Assembly: GCF_000763315.1 (NCBI RefSeq)
Contig: NZ_JPST01000018.1
Coordinates: 1 to 42,998 of the forward strand
DNA length: 42,998 nt
Reading direction: 5' to 3'
From: Thermoactinomyces daqus
GTDB taxonomy: Bacteria > Bacillota > Bacilli > Thermoactinomycetales > Thermoactinomycetaceae
Positions within the stretch are counted from its first letter, which is position 1, and each line of letters opens with the position of its first letter. The position numbers and the translations under genes were made by a program. The notes under the pieces were generated by a model. It was not told the origin of the DNA, made no database searches, and saw only the letters and a list, made by a program, of their open reading frames with translations. Positions 15,373 to 21,715 of the stretch are shown piece by piece.

Positions 15373-15648
15373 ATGAAATTGGCAGAGAAAAACATATATG
15401 CGGGAAGCGAAAGTTCTCTTAGAATCATCGCACGTAAAGGCGAAAAAGAGGTATTGGTGAATAAAGATGAGTTGAAATGGCATGAGCTGGGTGGAAGACA
15501 TGCGGTTTTGACACTAGAGGAAATCGCAGCACAGTTAATCTCTCTTGGGTATCATCCTGTGTTCTATGTTGGATGGAGTTGGGTGTTTCCGGAACGATTT
15601 ATAGCTATGGGAACTATGATTCTCCTTTATGGGTTGAACATGGAATAA
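15373..15648 (+). CDS. Unknown phage protein
   Basis: A product of 91 residues. I prefer the ATG at 15373 because GGAGG lies eight bases upstream; the ATG at 15307 has no proper binding site. Sequence features are a basic start (KLAEKNIYAGSESSLRII) and a hydrophobic C-terminal third (HPVFYVGWSWVFPERFIAMG). No family recognised. Confidence 0.5.
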   Translation: MKLAEKNIYAGSESSLRIIARKGEKEVLVNKDELKWHELGGRHAVLTLEEIAAQLISLGYHPVFYVGWSWVFPERFIAMGTMILLYGLNME

Positions 15649-15657
15649 CCCGGGGGT

Positions 15658-15771
15658 ATGCATGAACTGGAACGTGTAGAAGAGGGAAGCCAGGGCACAG
15701 AATCAGCAACAGTTATAAATGTTGATGCTCTAAATCGCTCTGTCCCCTATATCTCTAAAAAGATGGTGTAG
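15658..15771 (+). CDS. Possible 37-residue protein
   Basis: A short frame starting with ATG behind CGGGGG and encoding HELERVEEGSQGTESATVIN and a short basic end. It continues the operon direction, but length and lack of any family make it only a candidate. Confidence 0.25.
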   Translation: MHELERVEEGSQGTESATVINVDALNRSVPYISKKMV

Positions 15772-15859
15772 TTTCGCACCTTGATTGCACTTTTGGGCTT
15801 ATAAAATGTTGTAATATGATATTGGAAGTCGGAGTAGCGGTAAACCCATTGCATACATA

Positions 15860-15901
15860 CGTCGCCACTTTCTTTATTTCGGAAGGGCGGCGTTTTCTTT
15901 T
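15860..15901 (+). terminator. Terminator at the end of the early operon
   Basis: CGTCGCC (15860-15866) pairs with GGCGGCG (15886-15892, one G-T pair) and is followed by TTTTCTTTT. It separates the regulator transcript from the accessory block. Confidence 0.75.
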
Positions 15902-15921
15902 GCTATGGTGATCACGAAAAT

Positions 15922-15984
15922 GAAGCCAGCCTTGGTCGAAAGGTAACCAAGGCATGCGCGGGTTAGTCAGGCCCGCTTGGCTTC
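15922..15984. repeat. 63-nt three-way-junction element, copy A
   Basis: The sequence folds as an outer stem GAAGCCA/TGGCTTC enclosing two hairpins: CCTTGGT-(9)-ACCAAGG and GCGGG-TTAGTCAGG-CCCGC. A second 63-nt copy lies at 17104-17166 with the same pairing, and the differences are mostly in loops. Both copies sit between a terminator and a late-promoter-like sequence. I do not recognise a known RNA family or insertion sequence. It may be an RNA, a protein-binding DNA site, or a small mobile palindrome. Confidence 0.6.
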
Positions 15985-16080
15985 AATCTTTATTATACAG
16001 TAAAAATAGTAATTTTAAGAGCGGAATAGTGAATGTTGGCGTTATTCAACCAATGATAGTGTATTCAATAACACCCTTAT

Positions 16081-16126
16081 GTATGACTTTTTTAAAAAGT
16101 TTAACTATGTATTAGGATGATAATAG
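16081..16126 (+). promoter_or_regulatory. Late-promoter-like sequence, copy 1
   Basis: GTATGA (16081-16086), 26 bases, then TAGGATGATAATAG (16113-16126). Exactly the same two blocks with the same 26-bp spacing occur at 17239-17284. GATAAT is the probable -10; there is no good -35, which fits a promoter that needs an activator such as the ArpU/RinA-like protein encoded just upstream. Confidence 0.55.
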
Positions 16127-16147
16127 GTCAAATGACCAAATCATCAC

Positions 16148-16192
16148 GGAAACAGCCTAGTCAACTGTTTCCGAAAACACAGAAAGGGTGTT
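16148..16192 (+). promoter_or_regulatory. Leader with two hairpins, the second enclosing the ribosome binding site
   Basis: GGAAACAG-(CCTAGTCAA)-CTGTTTCC (16148-16172) is followed by AACAC (16176-16180), a seven-base loop carrying AGAAAGG, and GTGTT (16188-16192), just before the ATG at 16197. The same AACAC-loop-GTGTT arrangement around the binding site recurs before 17358 and 17624, suggesting shared translational control. Confidence 0.5.
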
Positions 16193-16196
16193 GTTG

Positions 16197-16547
16197 ATGA
16201 ACCAATCATGGATTGATGTATGGTACCAAGCTGCGCTTCAAAATACTTGGGTTCGGGAAGCGCACGCGAAAGATCCGTTGCTCAAAGACGATTTTTATGA
16301 GTGCAACGGTCTCGATGAACTGTTCAAATGGGTGAAAAGCAGGCAGTCAACCGGTTCTGCTTTTTACTACGATGACATTTGCTTTATCAATGTCGGAATG
16401 GAAGGCGACGGTTTTGACTGGATGGTCTTGAAACAAGGGGATGTGTATTTGGAATATTACACGCCTCCTCGTAATATGGACAAGTACGATTTTTACAGAC
16501 TCATTCAACGCATTGAAACCGAAACGCTGGAAGAATTCTGGAGATAA
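16197..16547 (+). CDS. Accessory protein, paralogue of the 17624 product
   Basis: A 116-residue acidic soluble protein. The ATG at 16197 follows AAAGGGTG. It is clearly related to the 126-residue product at 17624-18004: SWIDVWYQAALQNTWVREA matches DWKKVWYQVGMDNPWISEA, and DDICFINVG...WMVLKQG matches GEICFINQI...WLVIKQN, with similar endings (IQRIETETLEEFWR and LKCIEKATLEQCRR). No known family. It is the first gene behind late-promoter copy 1. Confidence 0.7.
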   Translation: MNQSWIDVWYQAALQNTWVREAHAKDPLLKDDFYECNGLDELFKWVKSRQSTGSAFYYDDICFINVGMEGDGFDWMVLKQGDVYLEYYTPPRNMDKYDFYRLIQRIETETLEEFWR

Positions 16548-16626
16548 ACACGCGGGAACGGGGGCCGGTGGGATTCCACCGTCCTCCTTTCAATAGAACG
16601 GCATTTTCATACCTGAGGGGAATGTC

Positions 16627-16890
16627 ATGATGAGCGGAAATCAAAAAGGTGAATTGGTCCGGATCGTGGTCAAGGAGCCATTCAAAACGTATCAAGTGAT
16701 GGAAGTTCCAAAAGGGAACTTTGAGCGGCTTCGTGAAATCATTGGCTGCACTTACTTGGACTTTATCAATCTGGGTGCTGGATTGACAATGGCCATTGAT
16801 GATTGTGGAAAGCTGGATCGGAAGCCAGCCAATCTGAAACCAAGAAAACCCGGTGTGAACGATGTGTTCTTTGGTACTGTTATTTCATGA
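16627..16890 (+). CDS. DUF3846-like protein
   Basis: The 87-residue product starts after GAGGGGAATGTC. The pattern VRIVVKEPFKTYQVMEVPKG, LREIIGCTYLDFINLGAGLT and MAIDDCGKLDRKPAN ending VNDVFFGTVIS matches the DUF3846 layout known from phages and conjugative elements. Its function is unknown; the family is often found near antirestriction or other accessory genes. The next gene starts within its stop codon. Confidence 0.65.
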   Translation: MMSGNQKGELVRIVVKEPFKTYQVMEVPKGNFERLREIIGCTYLDFINLGAGLTMAIDDCGKLDRKPANLKPRKPGVNDVFFGTVIS

Positions 16891-17033
16891 ATGATGAGTT
16901 TCGATCGTTGACGGATGACGAGATCGAGATGTTGTTATCGACATTACCGATTCATTTTCACTCTGTTACTGAAGAAGAAAACAAACGGATTGACCCGGAT
17001 GACTATATCGAAACTCATATCATTGTTTGGTGA
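16887..17033 (+). CDS. Small acidic protein
   Basis: A 48-residue acidic protein (RSLTDDEIEMLLSTLPIHFH) whose ATG overlaps the DUF3846 stop (ATGA), indicating translational coupling. No family recognised. Confidence 0.5.
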   Translation: MNDEFRSLTDDEIEMLLSTLPIHFHSVTEEENKRIDPDDYIETHIIVW

Positions 17034-17067
17034 GGGTTCGACCAGACGAAAAAATGTGGATTTCAGG

Positions 17068-17093
17068 CCGATGGCGGTTGCCGTCGGTTTCTT
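17068..17093 (+). terminator. Terminator before element copy B
   Basis: CCGATGGC (17068-17075) pairs with GCCGTCGG (17080-17087) around GGTT, followed by TTTCTT. It closes the first accessory transcript just before the second structured element. Confidence 0.75.
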
Positions 17094-17103
17094 AAAATAA
17101 AAA

Positions 17104-17166
17104 GAAGCCAGCCTTGGTAGGAGGACCAAGGCATGTCTGCGGGTTGGTCAGGCCCGCTTAGGCTTC
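17104..17166. repeat. 63-nt three-way-junction element, copy B
   Basis: Second copy of the element at 15922-15984, same length: outer stem GAAGCC/GGCTTC, hairpin CCTTGGT-(AGGAGG)-ACCAAGG and hairpin GCGGG-TTGGTCAGG-CCCGC. Changes relative to copy A fall in the first loop, in the linker before the second hairpin and in one loop base (A to G). Both copies are followed by GTAATTTTAAG, directly here and 24 bases later in copy A. Confidence 0.6.
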
Positions 17167-17238
17167 GTAATTTTAAGTATATCAAAAGTGTAGATAGAGT
17201 TGGACAGTGTATGACGAGTTACCTATGAGTATCTATGT

Positions 17239-17284
17239 GTATGAAATTTTTAAATAGAGCGGTAATAAAGTAGGATGATAATAG
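17239..17284 (+). promoter_or_regulatory. Late-promoter-like sequence, copy 2
   Basis: GTATGA (17239-17244), 26 bases, TAGGATGATAATAG (17271-17284), matching copy 1 at 16081-16126. Several TATGA/TATG repeats lie just upstream (17190-17240) and could be activator sites. Confidence 0.55.
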
Positions 17285-17334
17285 ATCGATTTACCAAACC
17301 GTTAATCAATCGGTGAAACGGCCTGGTCAACGGG

Positions 17335-17354
17335 CAACACGTAGGAGGGTGTTG
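17335..17354 (+). promoter_or_regulatory. Ribosome binding site presented in a hairpin loop
   Basis: CAACAC (17335-17340) pairs with GTGTTG (17349-17354) and the eight-base loop GTAGGAGG is the whole Shine-Dalgarno sequence; the ATG follows at 17358. A preceding GCCTG-GTCAA-CGGGC stem (17321-17335) competes for part of the same bases. Confidence 0.45.
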
Positions 17355-17357
17355 AAA

Positions 17358-17539
17358 ATGACGGAAAACTCGAATTGCTCATCTGCCATTCCTTACTGGA
17401 GGAAGCAGAAGATGAACTGCACATCCAATGTTTCGAAGATGCAGGGGTTTTAACCTACAACAAAGGGCTGGTCATTCGGACGAAAGACGGATCAGAATTC
17501 CAGGTAACGATTGTTCGATTTCGTAACGGAACGGCCTGA
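17358..17539 (+). pseudogene. Small accessory gene with a frameshift at its start
   Basis: From 17360 a frame of 59 codons reads like protein (GKLELLICHSLLEEAEDELH, then NKGLVIRTKDGSEFQVTIVR) and ends with TGA at 17539. It has no start codon of its own. The ATG at 17358, perfectly placed behind the binding site, is two bases out of register and its frame stops after 31 codons. One missing base after ATGA (for example ATGAACGGA) would join them. Either a recent deletion or a sequencing error; I see no slippery site. Confidence 0.5.
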
Positions 17540-17568
17540 TCGTCCTGAGAAGTAGCCAAGTAAAAAGT

Positions 17569-17619
17569 GCGGGAAGGGAGTGGTCACCCTTTCCGCTTCC
17601 CAACACTGAGGAGGGTGTT
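17569..17619 (+). promoter_or_regulatory. Leader with two hairpins before the 17624 gene
   Basis: GCGGGAAGGG-(AGTGGTCA)-CCCTTTCCGC (17569-17596, one G-T pair) is followed by AACAC (17602-17606), the loop TGAGGAGG and GTGTT (17615-17619), then the ATG at 17624. The Shine-Dalgarno sequence is again the loop of the second hairpin, as in the two leaders upstream. Confidence 0.5.
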
Positions 17620-17623
17620 AAAG

Positions 17624-18004
17624 ATGAAAAAAGATTGGAAGAAAGTTTGGTATCAGGTTGGAATGGACAATCCTTGGATCAGCGAAGCGTACGACCCGGA
17701 ATTCTCCGTTGACATGCTGGCTGAGTGTAAGGATCACGAAGACTTGTGGGAGAATTTGTCTCACGGAAACTGGTGCTTGGGACAGGGCTTCCATTTGGGC
17801 GAGATTTGCTTCATCAATCAAATCGATGGCGGGGACGAATGGTTGGTGATCAAACAGAACCAGCCCTTTGAATCCTTTACGGTAAGTGCGATGGGCAAAG
17901 AAAAGTTTCTTTACAACCTGAAATGTATTGAAAAAGCAACGCTCGAACAATGCAGGCGGCTTGAATATACGGACGTAGAGCTTGAAGAGGAGGAAGCTGT
18001 TTAA
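17624..18004 (+). CDS. Accessory protein, paralogue of the 16197 product
   Basis: The 126-residue protein starts at the ATG at 17624; the upstream in-frame extension lies in the leader hairpins. It shares the WYQ...NxW, ICFIN and WxVxKQ positions with the 16197 product and has a longer acidic tail (DVELEEEEAV). The pair arose by duplication together with its leader. Function unknown. The next gene's ATG overlaps its TAA. Confidence 0.7.
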   Translation: MKKDWKKVWYQVGMDNPWISEAYDPEFSVDMLAECKDHEDLWENLSHGNWCLGQGFHLGEICFINQIDGGDEWLVIKQNQPFESFTVSAMGKEKFLYNLKCIEKATLEQCRRLEYTDVELEEEEAV

Positions 18005-18417
18005 TGTACACCTCCAACTTCGCAAACGTGCAAAAGATCATTGAAGCAGGGCTGAGGCCGGTGGCAATCTCCATCGGCCTTCCTAAAATGTATAAAGGCG
18101 AACATGAGTTCCGGTTGGCCCCAACCTGGGCCATGTTGAAAATGCCGCGTGAAGAATATGATCGGCTCTTTCTCAAGAAACTCGCGAGTCTTGATCCGGT
18201 TCAGTTATATCAATCATTGGGAGAAGATGCTGTGCTTCTCTGTTTTGAAAAACATAACGACTGGTGTCATCGGCGTTTGGTGGCAGAATGGTTCGAGTCG
18301 GAACTTGGCATTGTGGTTCCTGAGTTTGGTTTTGATAGAAGTGAAACGCTTCCTTATTGCCAGTGCGGTACTAAAAAGAAAGACGATGATTCAGATATTC
18401 AAGGGAGTCTCTTCTGA
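18004..18417 (+). CDS. DUF488-family protein
   Basis: A 137-residue protein with the DUF488 signature: a strand start (MYTSNFANVQKI), RPVAISIGLPKMYKGE, EYDRLFLKKLASLDPVQL and the core DAVLLCFEKHNDWCHRRLVA. The LCFE and CHR residues are diagnostic. Proteins of this family have a DNA-processing-like fold of unclear activity and are widespread in phages and defence islands. It is translationally coupled with both neighbours. Confidence 0.75.
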   Translation: MYTSNFANVQKIIEAGLRPVAISIGLPKMYKGEHEFRLAPTWAMLKMPREEYDRLFLKKLASLDPVQLYQSLGEDAVLLCFEKHNDWCHRRLVAEWFESELGIVVPEFGFDRSETLPYCQCGTKKKDDDSDIQGSLF

Positions 18418-18645
18418 TGAAGAAGAAAACGGAACTGGCGAGGGAAGCCTACATGAGCGGCAATGTGAAGGAAGCGTTACGGATCGCAAAATCTTTTCGG
18501 ATTGGTCTGAGCCAAAAATGATCGGGATAAGATCGTGCGGGCATATGAGTGTTTGGTTCATCCCGATTTTTACCTCATGCTCGGGAAGTCCCCGGAGGAT
18601 GAGATTGAGAAAGGCAAACGGGTTTTCGAGGAAAAAATTCTTTGA
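18417..18645 (+). pseudogene. Small helical protein gene with a +1 frameshift
   Basis: The ATG at 18417 overlaps the DUF488 stop. Frame 1 encodes MKKKTELAREAYMSGNVKEA and on to GLSQK before TGA at 18519. The +1 frame continues seamlessly as KNDRDKIVRAYECLVHPDFY, then LGKSPEDEIEKGKRVFEEKI, stopping at 18645. The joined product would be about 75 residues. The shift occurs in CCAAAAATGA, consistent with one extra A or C. It may be an indel in a homopolymer; a programmed shift at the TGA is less likely. Confidence 0.6.
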
Positions 18646-18658
18646 GGGAGCGGATAAT

Positions 18659-18901
18659 ATGCAAAATCAATTTCTTTATGAAGTGGTTTCGGATTTTAGG
18701 GTAGAGACATTTGAATCAGCAGATGAGTTAACGGCGAAATATGAACGATCCGGTTATTGGGAATCGCGAGTAACAAGTGAAGAATTAAACTATCAGCCGA
18801 CGTTGTCGGGTTTCAACGGGCCGATGTATGGTGGAATCAGAGACGGAAAAATTGTGATTCGATATGAATCGTCAAGTGTTTATGCGGCTCTTTCAATATA
18901 A
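18659..18901 (+). CDS. Small unknown protein
   Basis: An 80-residue protein with ATG at 18659 behind GAGGGAGCGG. It contains FRVETFESADELTAKYERSG and a C-terminal strand pair (IRDGKIVIRYESSSVYAALS). No family is recognised. A terminator follows directly. Confidence 0.55.
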   Translation: MQNQFLYEVVSDFRVETFESADELTAKYERSGYWESRVTSEELNYQPTLSGFNGPMYGGIRDGKIVIRYESSSVYAALSI

Positions 18902-18911
18902 ATAAAGGGAA

Positions 18912-18944
18912 GTCCCTGGGATCAATTCTCAGGGATTTCTTATT
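18912..18944 (+). terminator. Terminator closing the accessory block
   Basis: TCCCTG (18914-18919) and CAGGGA (18931-18936), with extra GA/TC pairing inside, followed by TTTCTTATTT. Confidence 0.7.
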
Positions 18945-18969
18945 TGTTAAGGGCAAAGGGTGTGGATGG

Positions 18970-20277
18970 ATGTTTGTGGGCAGTATTAACCAAGATCTGC
19001 GCTGTTTGGTGTCGGAGGTTACAAGAGGATGGGATACCCAAGATGTTTATATCGGCTGCTCGGGCAACTTCACGATTGAGCGAATCTTAAAGGATCGAGG
19101 ATTTAATCTGTACGGAAATGATGTGAGTTTATATACCTGCACGATTGGGCATCATCTGGCCGGGAAAGATTGGGATATCTGTGTTAAACACGACGATTGG
19201 CAGTGGTTGGAGGAGTACATGCAGGATGGAGTGAGCCGGATCGCAACGTTGCTCTTATGCACAACGATGTTAGATGGATTTAATCGGAAAGAGCCTTTTT
19301 TCATGCGGAGGCGCGAAGCATACCGGAAACAATGGGATCGTCTTCTTACGGAAACTTGCGAGAGGGTGTTGAAAGGGATCGAGGGAGTCCACCTGGCTGA
19401 TTTTTGGCCCGGTGACGTGGTAGAGTGGACTCTTATCGCACCAAGAGAGGCCGGATTTATCAGTTTCCCCCCTACCTATAAAGGCGGATATGAAAAGTTG
19501 TATAAGGCATTCAATGAAGTATTTCACTGGAACGAACCGGCCTATGAGATTTTCGATAAAGATCGATTGAAAACAATGGTTGAATATGTGAAACAGAAAA
19601 AATGGTGGATGATGGCTCGTGATGAGCCGATTGAAGGCCTGGAGGAATATGAAGTCGGACGGATGCAGACCTCGCTTCGGAGCAAGCCTGTGATTGTCTA
19701 TGCAAACAAAGCGCCTTTGCGGATCACCATGCCGCACCAGAAAACGCAAGTCGTGAACATTCCCAGGTTTACTGAGAAAGACGTGATCATGGAGAATTCA
19801 AAGCTGTCAATCATGAAGATCACCCAGGGACAGATGAATACATTGCGGAGTTTGTATTTAAACCCCGGGATCGCGCCTGCATCTGCGACGTTAAATCTGG
19901 CAGTATTAATCGATGGTAAGTTGATCGGGGCGATCGGTTTGTCCCGTCCCCAGCATGGGCAAGGTGGAGCCTATTTGATGACCGACTTCGTGATCCGGCC
20001 CGTGAGATATAAGCGGCTTTCCAAACTTATTTTGGCAGCCGTTCTAAGTACCGAGGTCAAGCTGATGATTGAGCAGGGCATCAACAGTCGGGTTCAGATC
20101 ATTGCTACGACCGCTTTTACCGACAAACCCGTTTCAATGAAGTACCGGGGGTTATTTTGGTTGCAGAGCCGAAAAGAGAATCCGAGCAGGCTCAACTATT
20201 GGGGGAATGCAGGGAAATGGTCGCTGGAGGAGGGGCTAAAATGGTGGCTCAAGAAACACAGCAAGTCGACCAACTGA
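18970..20277 (+). CDS. Putative antirestriction adenine methyltransferase fused to a Mom-like acyltransferase domain
   Basis: A 435-residue, probably two-domain protein. The N-terminal half resembles a Rossmann methyltransferase: YIGCSGNFTIERIL and LYGNDVSLYTCTIG would be the AdoMet motif region, and FISFPPTYKGGYEKLY stands where amino-methyltransferases have DPPY, with the first Asp missing. The family is often named putative antirestriction adenine methyltransferase. From about residue 290 a GNAT-like part follows (LAVLIDGKLIGAIGLSRPQH, YLMTDFVIRPVRYKRLSKLI) resembling phage Mu Mom, which converts adenine to a carbamoylmethyl form. It should protect phage DNA from host restriction. It overlaps a ParB-like gene just ahead of the terminase. 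Domain calls are from memory of the families. Confidence 0.65.
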   Translation: MFVGSINQDLRCLVSEVTRGWDTQDVYIGCSGNFTIERILKDRGFNLYGNDVSLYTCTIGHHLAGKDWDICVKHDDWQWLEEYMQDGVSRIATLLLCTTMLDGFNRKEPFFMRRREAYRKQWDRLLTETCERVLKGIEGVHLADFWPGDVVEWTLIAPREAGFISFPPTYKGGYEKLYKAFNEVFHWNEPAYEIFDKDRLKTMVEYVKQKKWWMMARDEPIEGLEEYEVGRMQTSLRSKPVIVYANKAPLRITMPHQKTQVVNIPRFTEKDVIMENSKLSIMKITQGQMNTLRSLYLNPGIAPASATLNLAVLIDGKLIGAIGLSRPQHGQGGAYLMTDFVIRPVRYKRLSKLILAAVLSTEVKLMIEQGINSRVQIIATTAFTDKPVSMKYRGLFWLQSRKENPSRLNYWGNAGKWSLEEGLKWWLKKHSKSTN

Positions 20278-21173
20278 ATGAGCGGATACCTGGCCCTTTC
20301 AAGTTAAAGGTAATTTCTATTGACGAGTGTGAACTGCTTGAAAAGAACGCTCGATACATGAAAAACGAGACCTTTCAAAATCTGGTCAATAATATCAAAC
20401 GGGACGGGGGATTATCCTCTATCCCGTTTTGTTATCTCACGGAAGAAGGAAAGTACCGTGTCTTGAGCGGCAACCATCGGGTACAGGCGGCGAAAGTGGC
20501 GGGATTCACTGAACTACTGGTGATATACACAGACAAGCCTATGACCAGGGACGAGCAGATCGCGGTCCAGCTTGCCCATAATTCGCTGGTGGGTGAAGAT
20601 GATCCGGTCATTTTGCAGGAGCTGTACAACGAGATTGAGGACTTGACCCTTAAATACTATTCGGGACTGGATGACAAGGTCTTGGAACAGCTTGAAAAAG
20701 TCCAAGTCATGGGATTGACCGAAGCGCAATTGGATTATTTGTCTCTCTCTTTTGTCTTTTTGCCGGAGGAAGCGGAGCGGCTGGTAGAAGTATTGGAAAA
20801 GGTGAAAAACGAGCTTGCTTCTGATGCGATCCTTGCCCGTAACACCGAATACAGTCGCCTGCTGGATACTGTGGCAAAAACGCAGGGAGCGTACAACATC
20901 CACAACGGAGAAACAGCAATCATGTTGATCCTTGATGTGTTTGAACGACACCAAGAAGATTTAAAGGCCGGTTGGTTGGACGAAGAAGGAGAAGTTATCC
21001 ACAAAAACTTTGTGCCTATTTCCAGTGTGATCGGAACGGACATGATTCCTGCTCCCACCGCAGAGATCATTCTACGGGCAGTTGAAAAAATGATGTCCGC
21101 GGGTGACATTACAAGCAAAAACAAATGGCAAGCGTTGGAGTATTGGGCAGCCGAATATTTGAGTGGTGAGTAA
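20241..21173 (+). CDS. ParB-like nuclease-domain protein
   Basis: The 310-residue product starts at the ATG at 20241 behind GGAGGAGGGG and overlaps the preceding gene by 37 bases. The N-terminal domain is of the ParB/sulfiredoxin fold: ARYMKNETFQNLVNNIKRDG, then KYRVLSGNHRVQAAKVAGFT, in which GNHR is the nucleotide-binding box, and DEQIAVQLAHNS. The C-terminal 190 residues are helical without a recognised domain. Phage ParB-like proteins often accompany DNA-modification enzymes and terminases. Here it is likely part of the modification module, perhaps in target recognition or nucleotide use. No ParA is present, so a partition role is unlikely. Confidence 0.75.
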   Translation: MVAQETQQVDQLNERIPGPFKLKVISIDECELLEKNARYMKNETFQNLVNNIKRDGGLSSIPFCYLTEEGKYRVLSGNHRVQAAKVAGFTELLVIYTDKPMTRDEQIAVQLAHNSLVGEDDPVILQELYNEIEDLTLKYYSGLDDKVLEQLEKVQVMGLTEAQLDYLSLSFVFLPEEAERLVEVLEKVKNELASDAILARNTEYSRLLDTVAKTQGAYNIHNGETAIMLILDVFERHQEDLKAGWLDEEGEVIHKNFVPISSVIGTDMIPAPTAEIILRAVEKMMSAGDITSKNKWQALEYWAAEYLSGE

Positions 21174-21175
21174 TC

Positions 21176-21715
21176 ATGAAGTTGTGGGAAAGGCAGAGGG
21201 GTGAGAGCCAGAAAGCATTTGAAGCGTTCGCTATTTACCGAGACATGGGAACTAACCGGAGTATAGGGAAAGTAGCGGAAAAGTTGGGGAAATCGGAAAC
21301 GTTGCTATATCGGTGGAGTTCCAATTGGAATTGGGTGGAACGGGCCAAAGAATATGATCTGGAGATGGATCGGCAACACCGCCTTCACCAAGAGGAAGAG
21401 CGGCGAAAAATGGCAGAACGTCATGCGAAACAGGCCATGATGTTTCAAAACAAAATCTTGGAACGGCTGCGGATACTTGATCCGAATCGATTGACTCCTG
21501 CTGATTTGATTCGCTGGTTTGACATTGCGGTAAAAGTGGAGCGATTAGCCAGAGGAGAGTCAACCGAAATTCATGAAGTGGAGCATAGTGGGCAGGTGGA
21601 TCAGCGTAGAAATGTTAGAATACAGCATGAAATCCTTACCGATCCGGAATCAAGGGAGCTGGTTAAACAGCTTTTTCGGAGAGTCTATGAACTTAAACGA
21701 ATGGAATCAAATTGA
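21176..21715 (+). CDS. terS: Terminase small subunit
   Basis: DNA-recognition subunit of the packaging motor. The 179-residue protein begins after GGTGAG, with a helix-turn-helix at about 15-50 (KAFEAFAIYRDMGTNRSIGK, EKLGKSETLLYRWSSNWNWV), then a charged coiled coil (DRQHRLHQEEERRKMAERHA) likely for ring assembly, and a C-terminal helix. Position right before terL and overlap with it support the call. Its sequence differs from the SPP1 G1P type. Confidence 0.85.
   Translation: MKLWERQRGESQKAFEAFAIYRDMGTNRSIGKVAEKLGKSETLLYRWSSNWNWVERAKEYDLEMDRQHRLHQEEERRKMAERHAKQAMMFQNKILERLRILDPNRLTPADLIRWFDIAVKVERLARGESTEIHEVEHSGQVDQRRNVRIQHEILTDPESRELVKQLFRRVYELKRMESN

Noticed and set aside
15922-15984. 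Simple terminator or known riboswitch
   Set aside because: No T run follows, a terminator already lies just upstream, and none of the riboswitch signatures I know fits.
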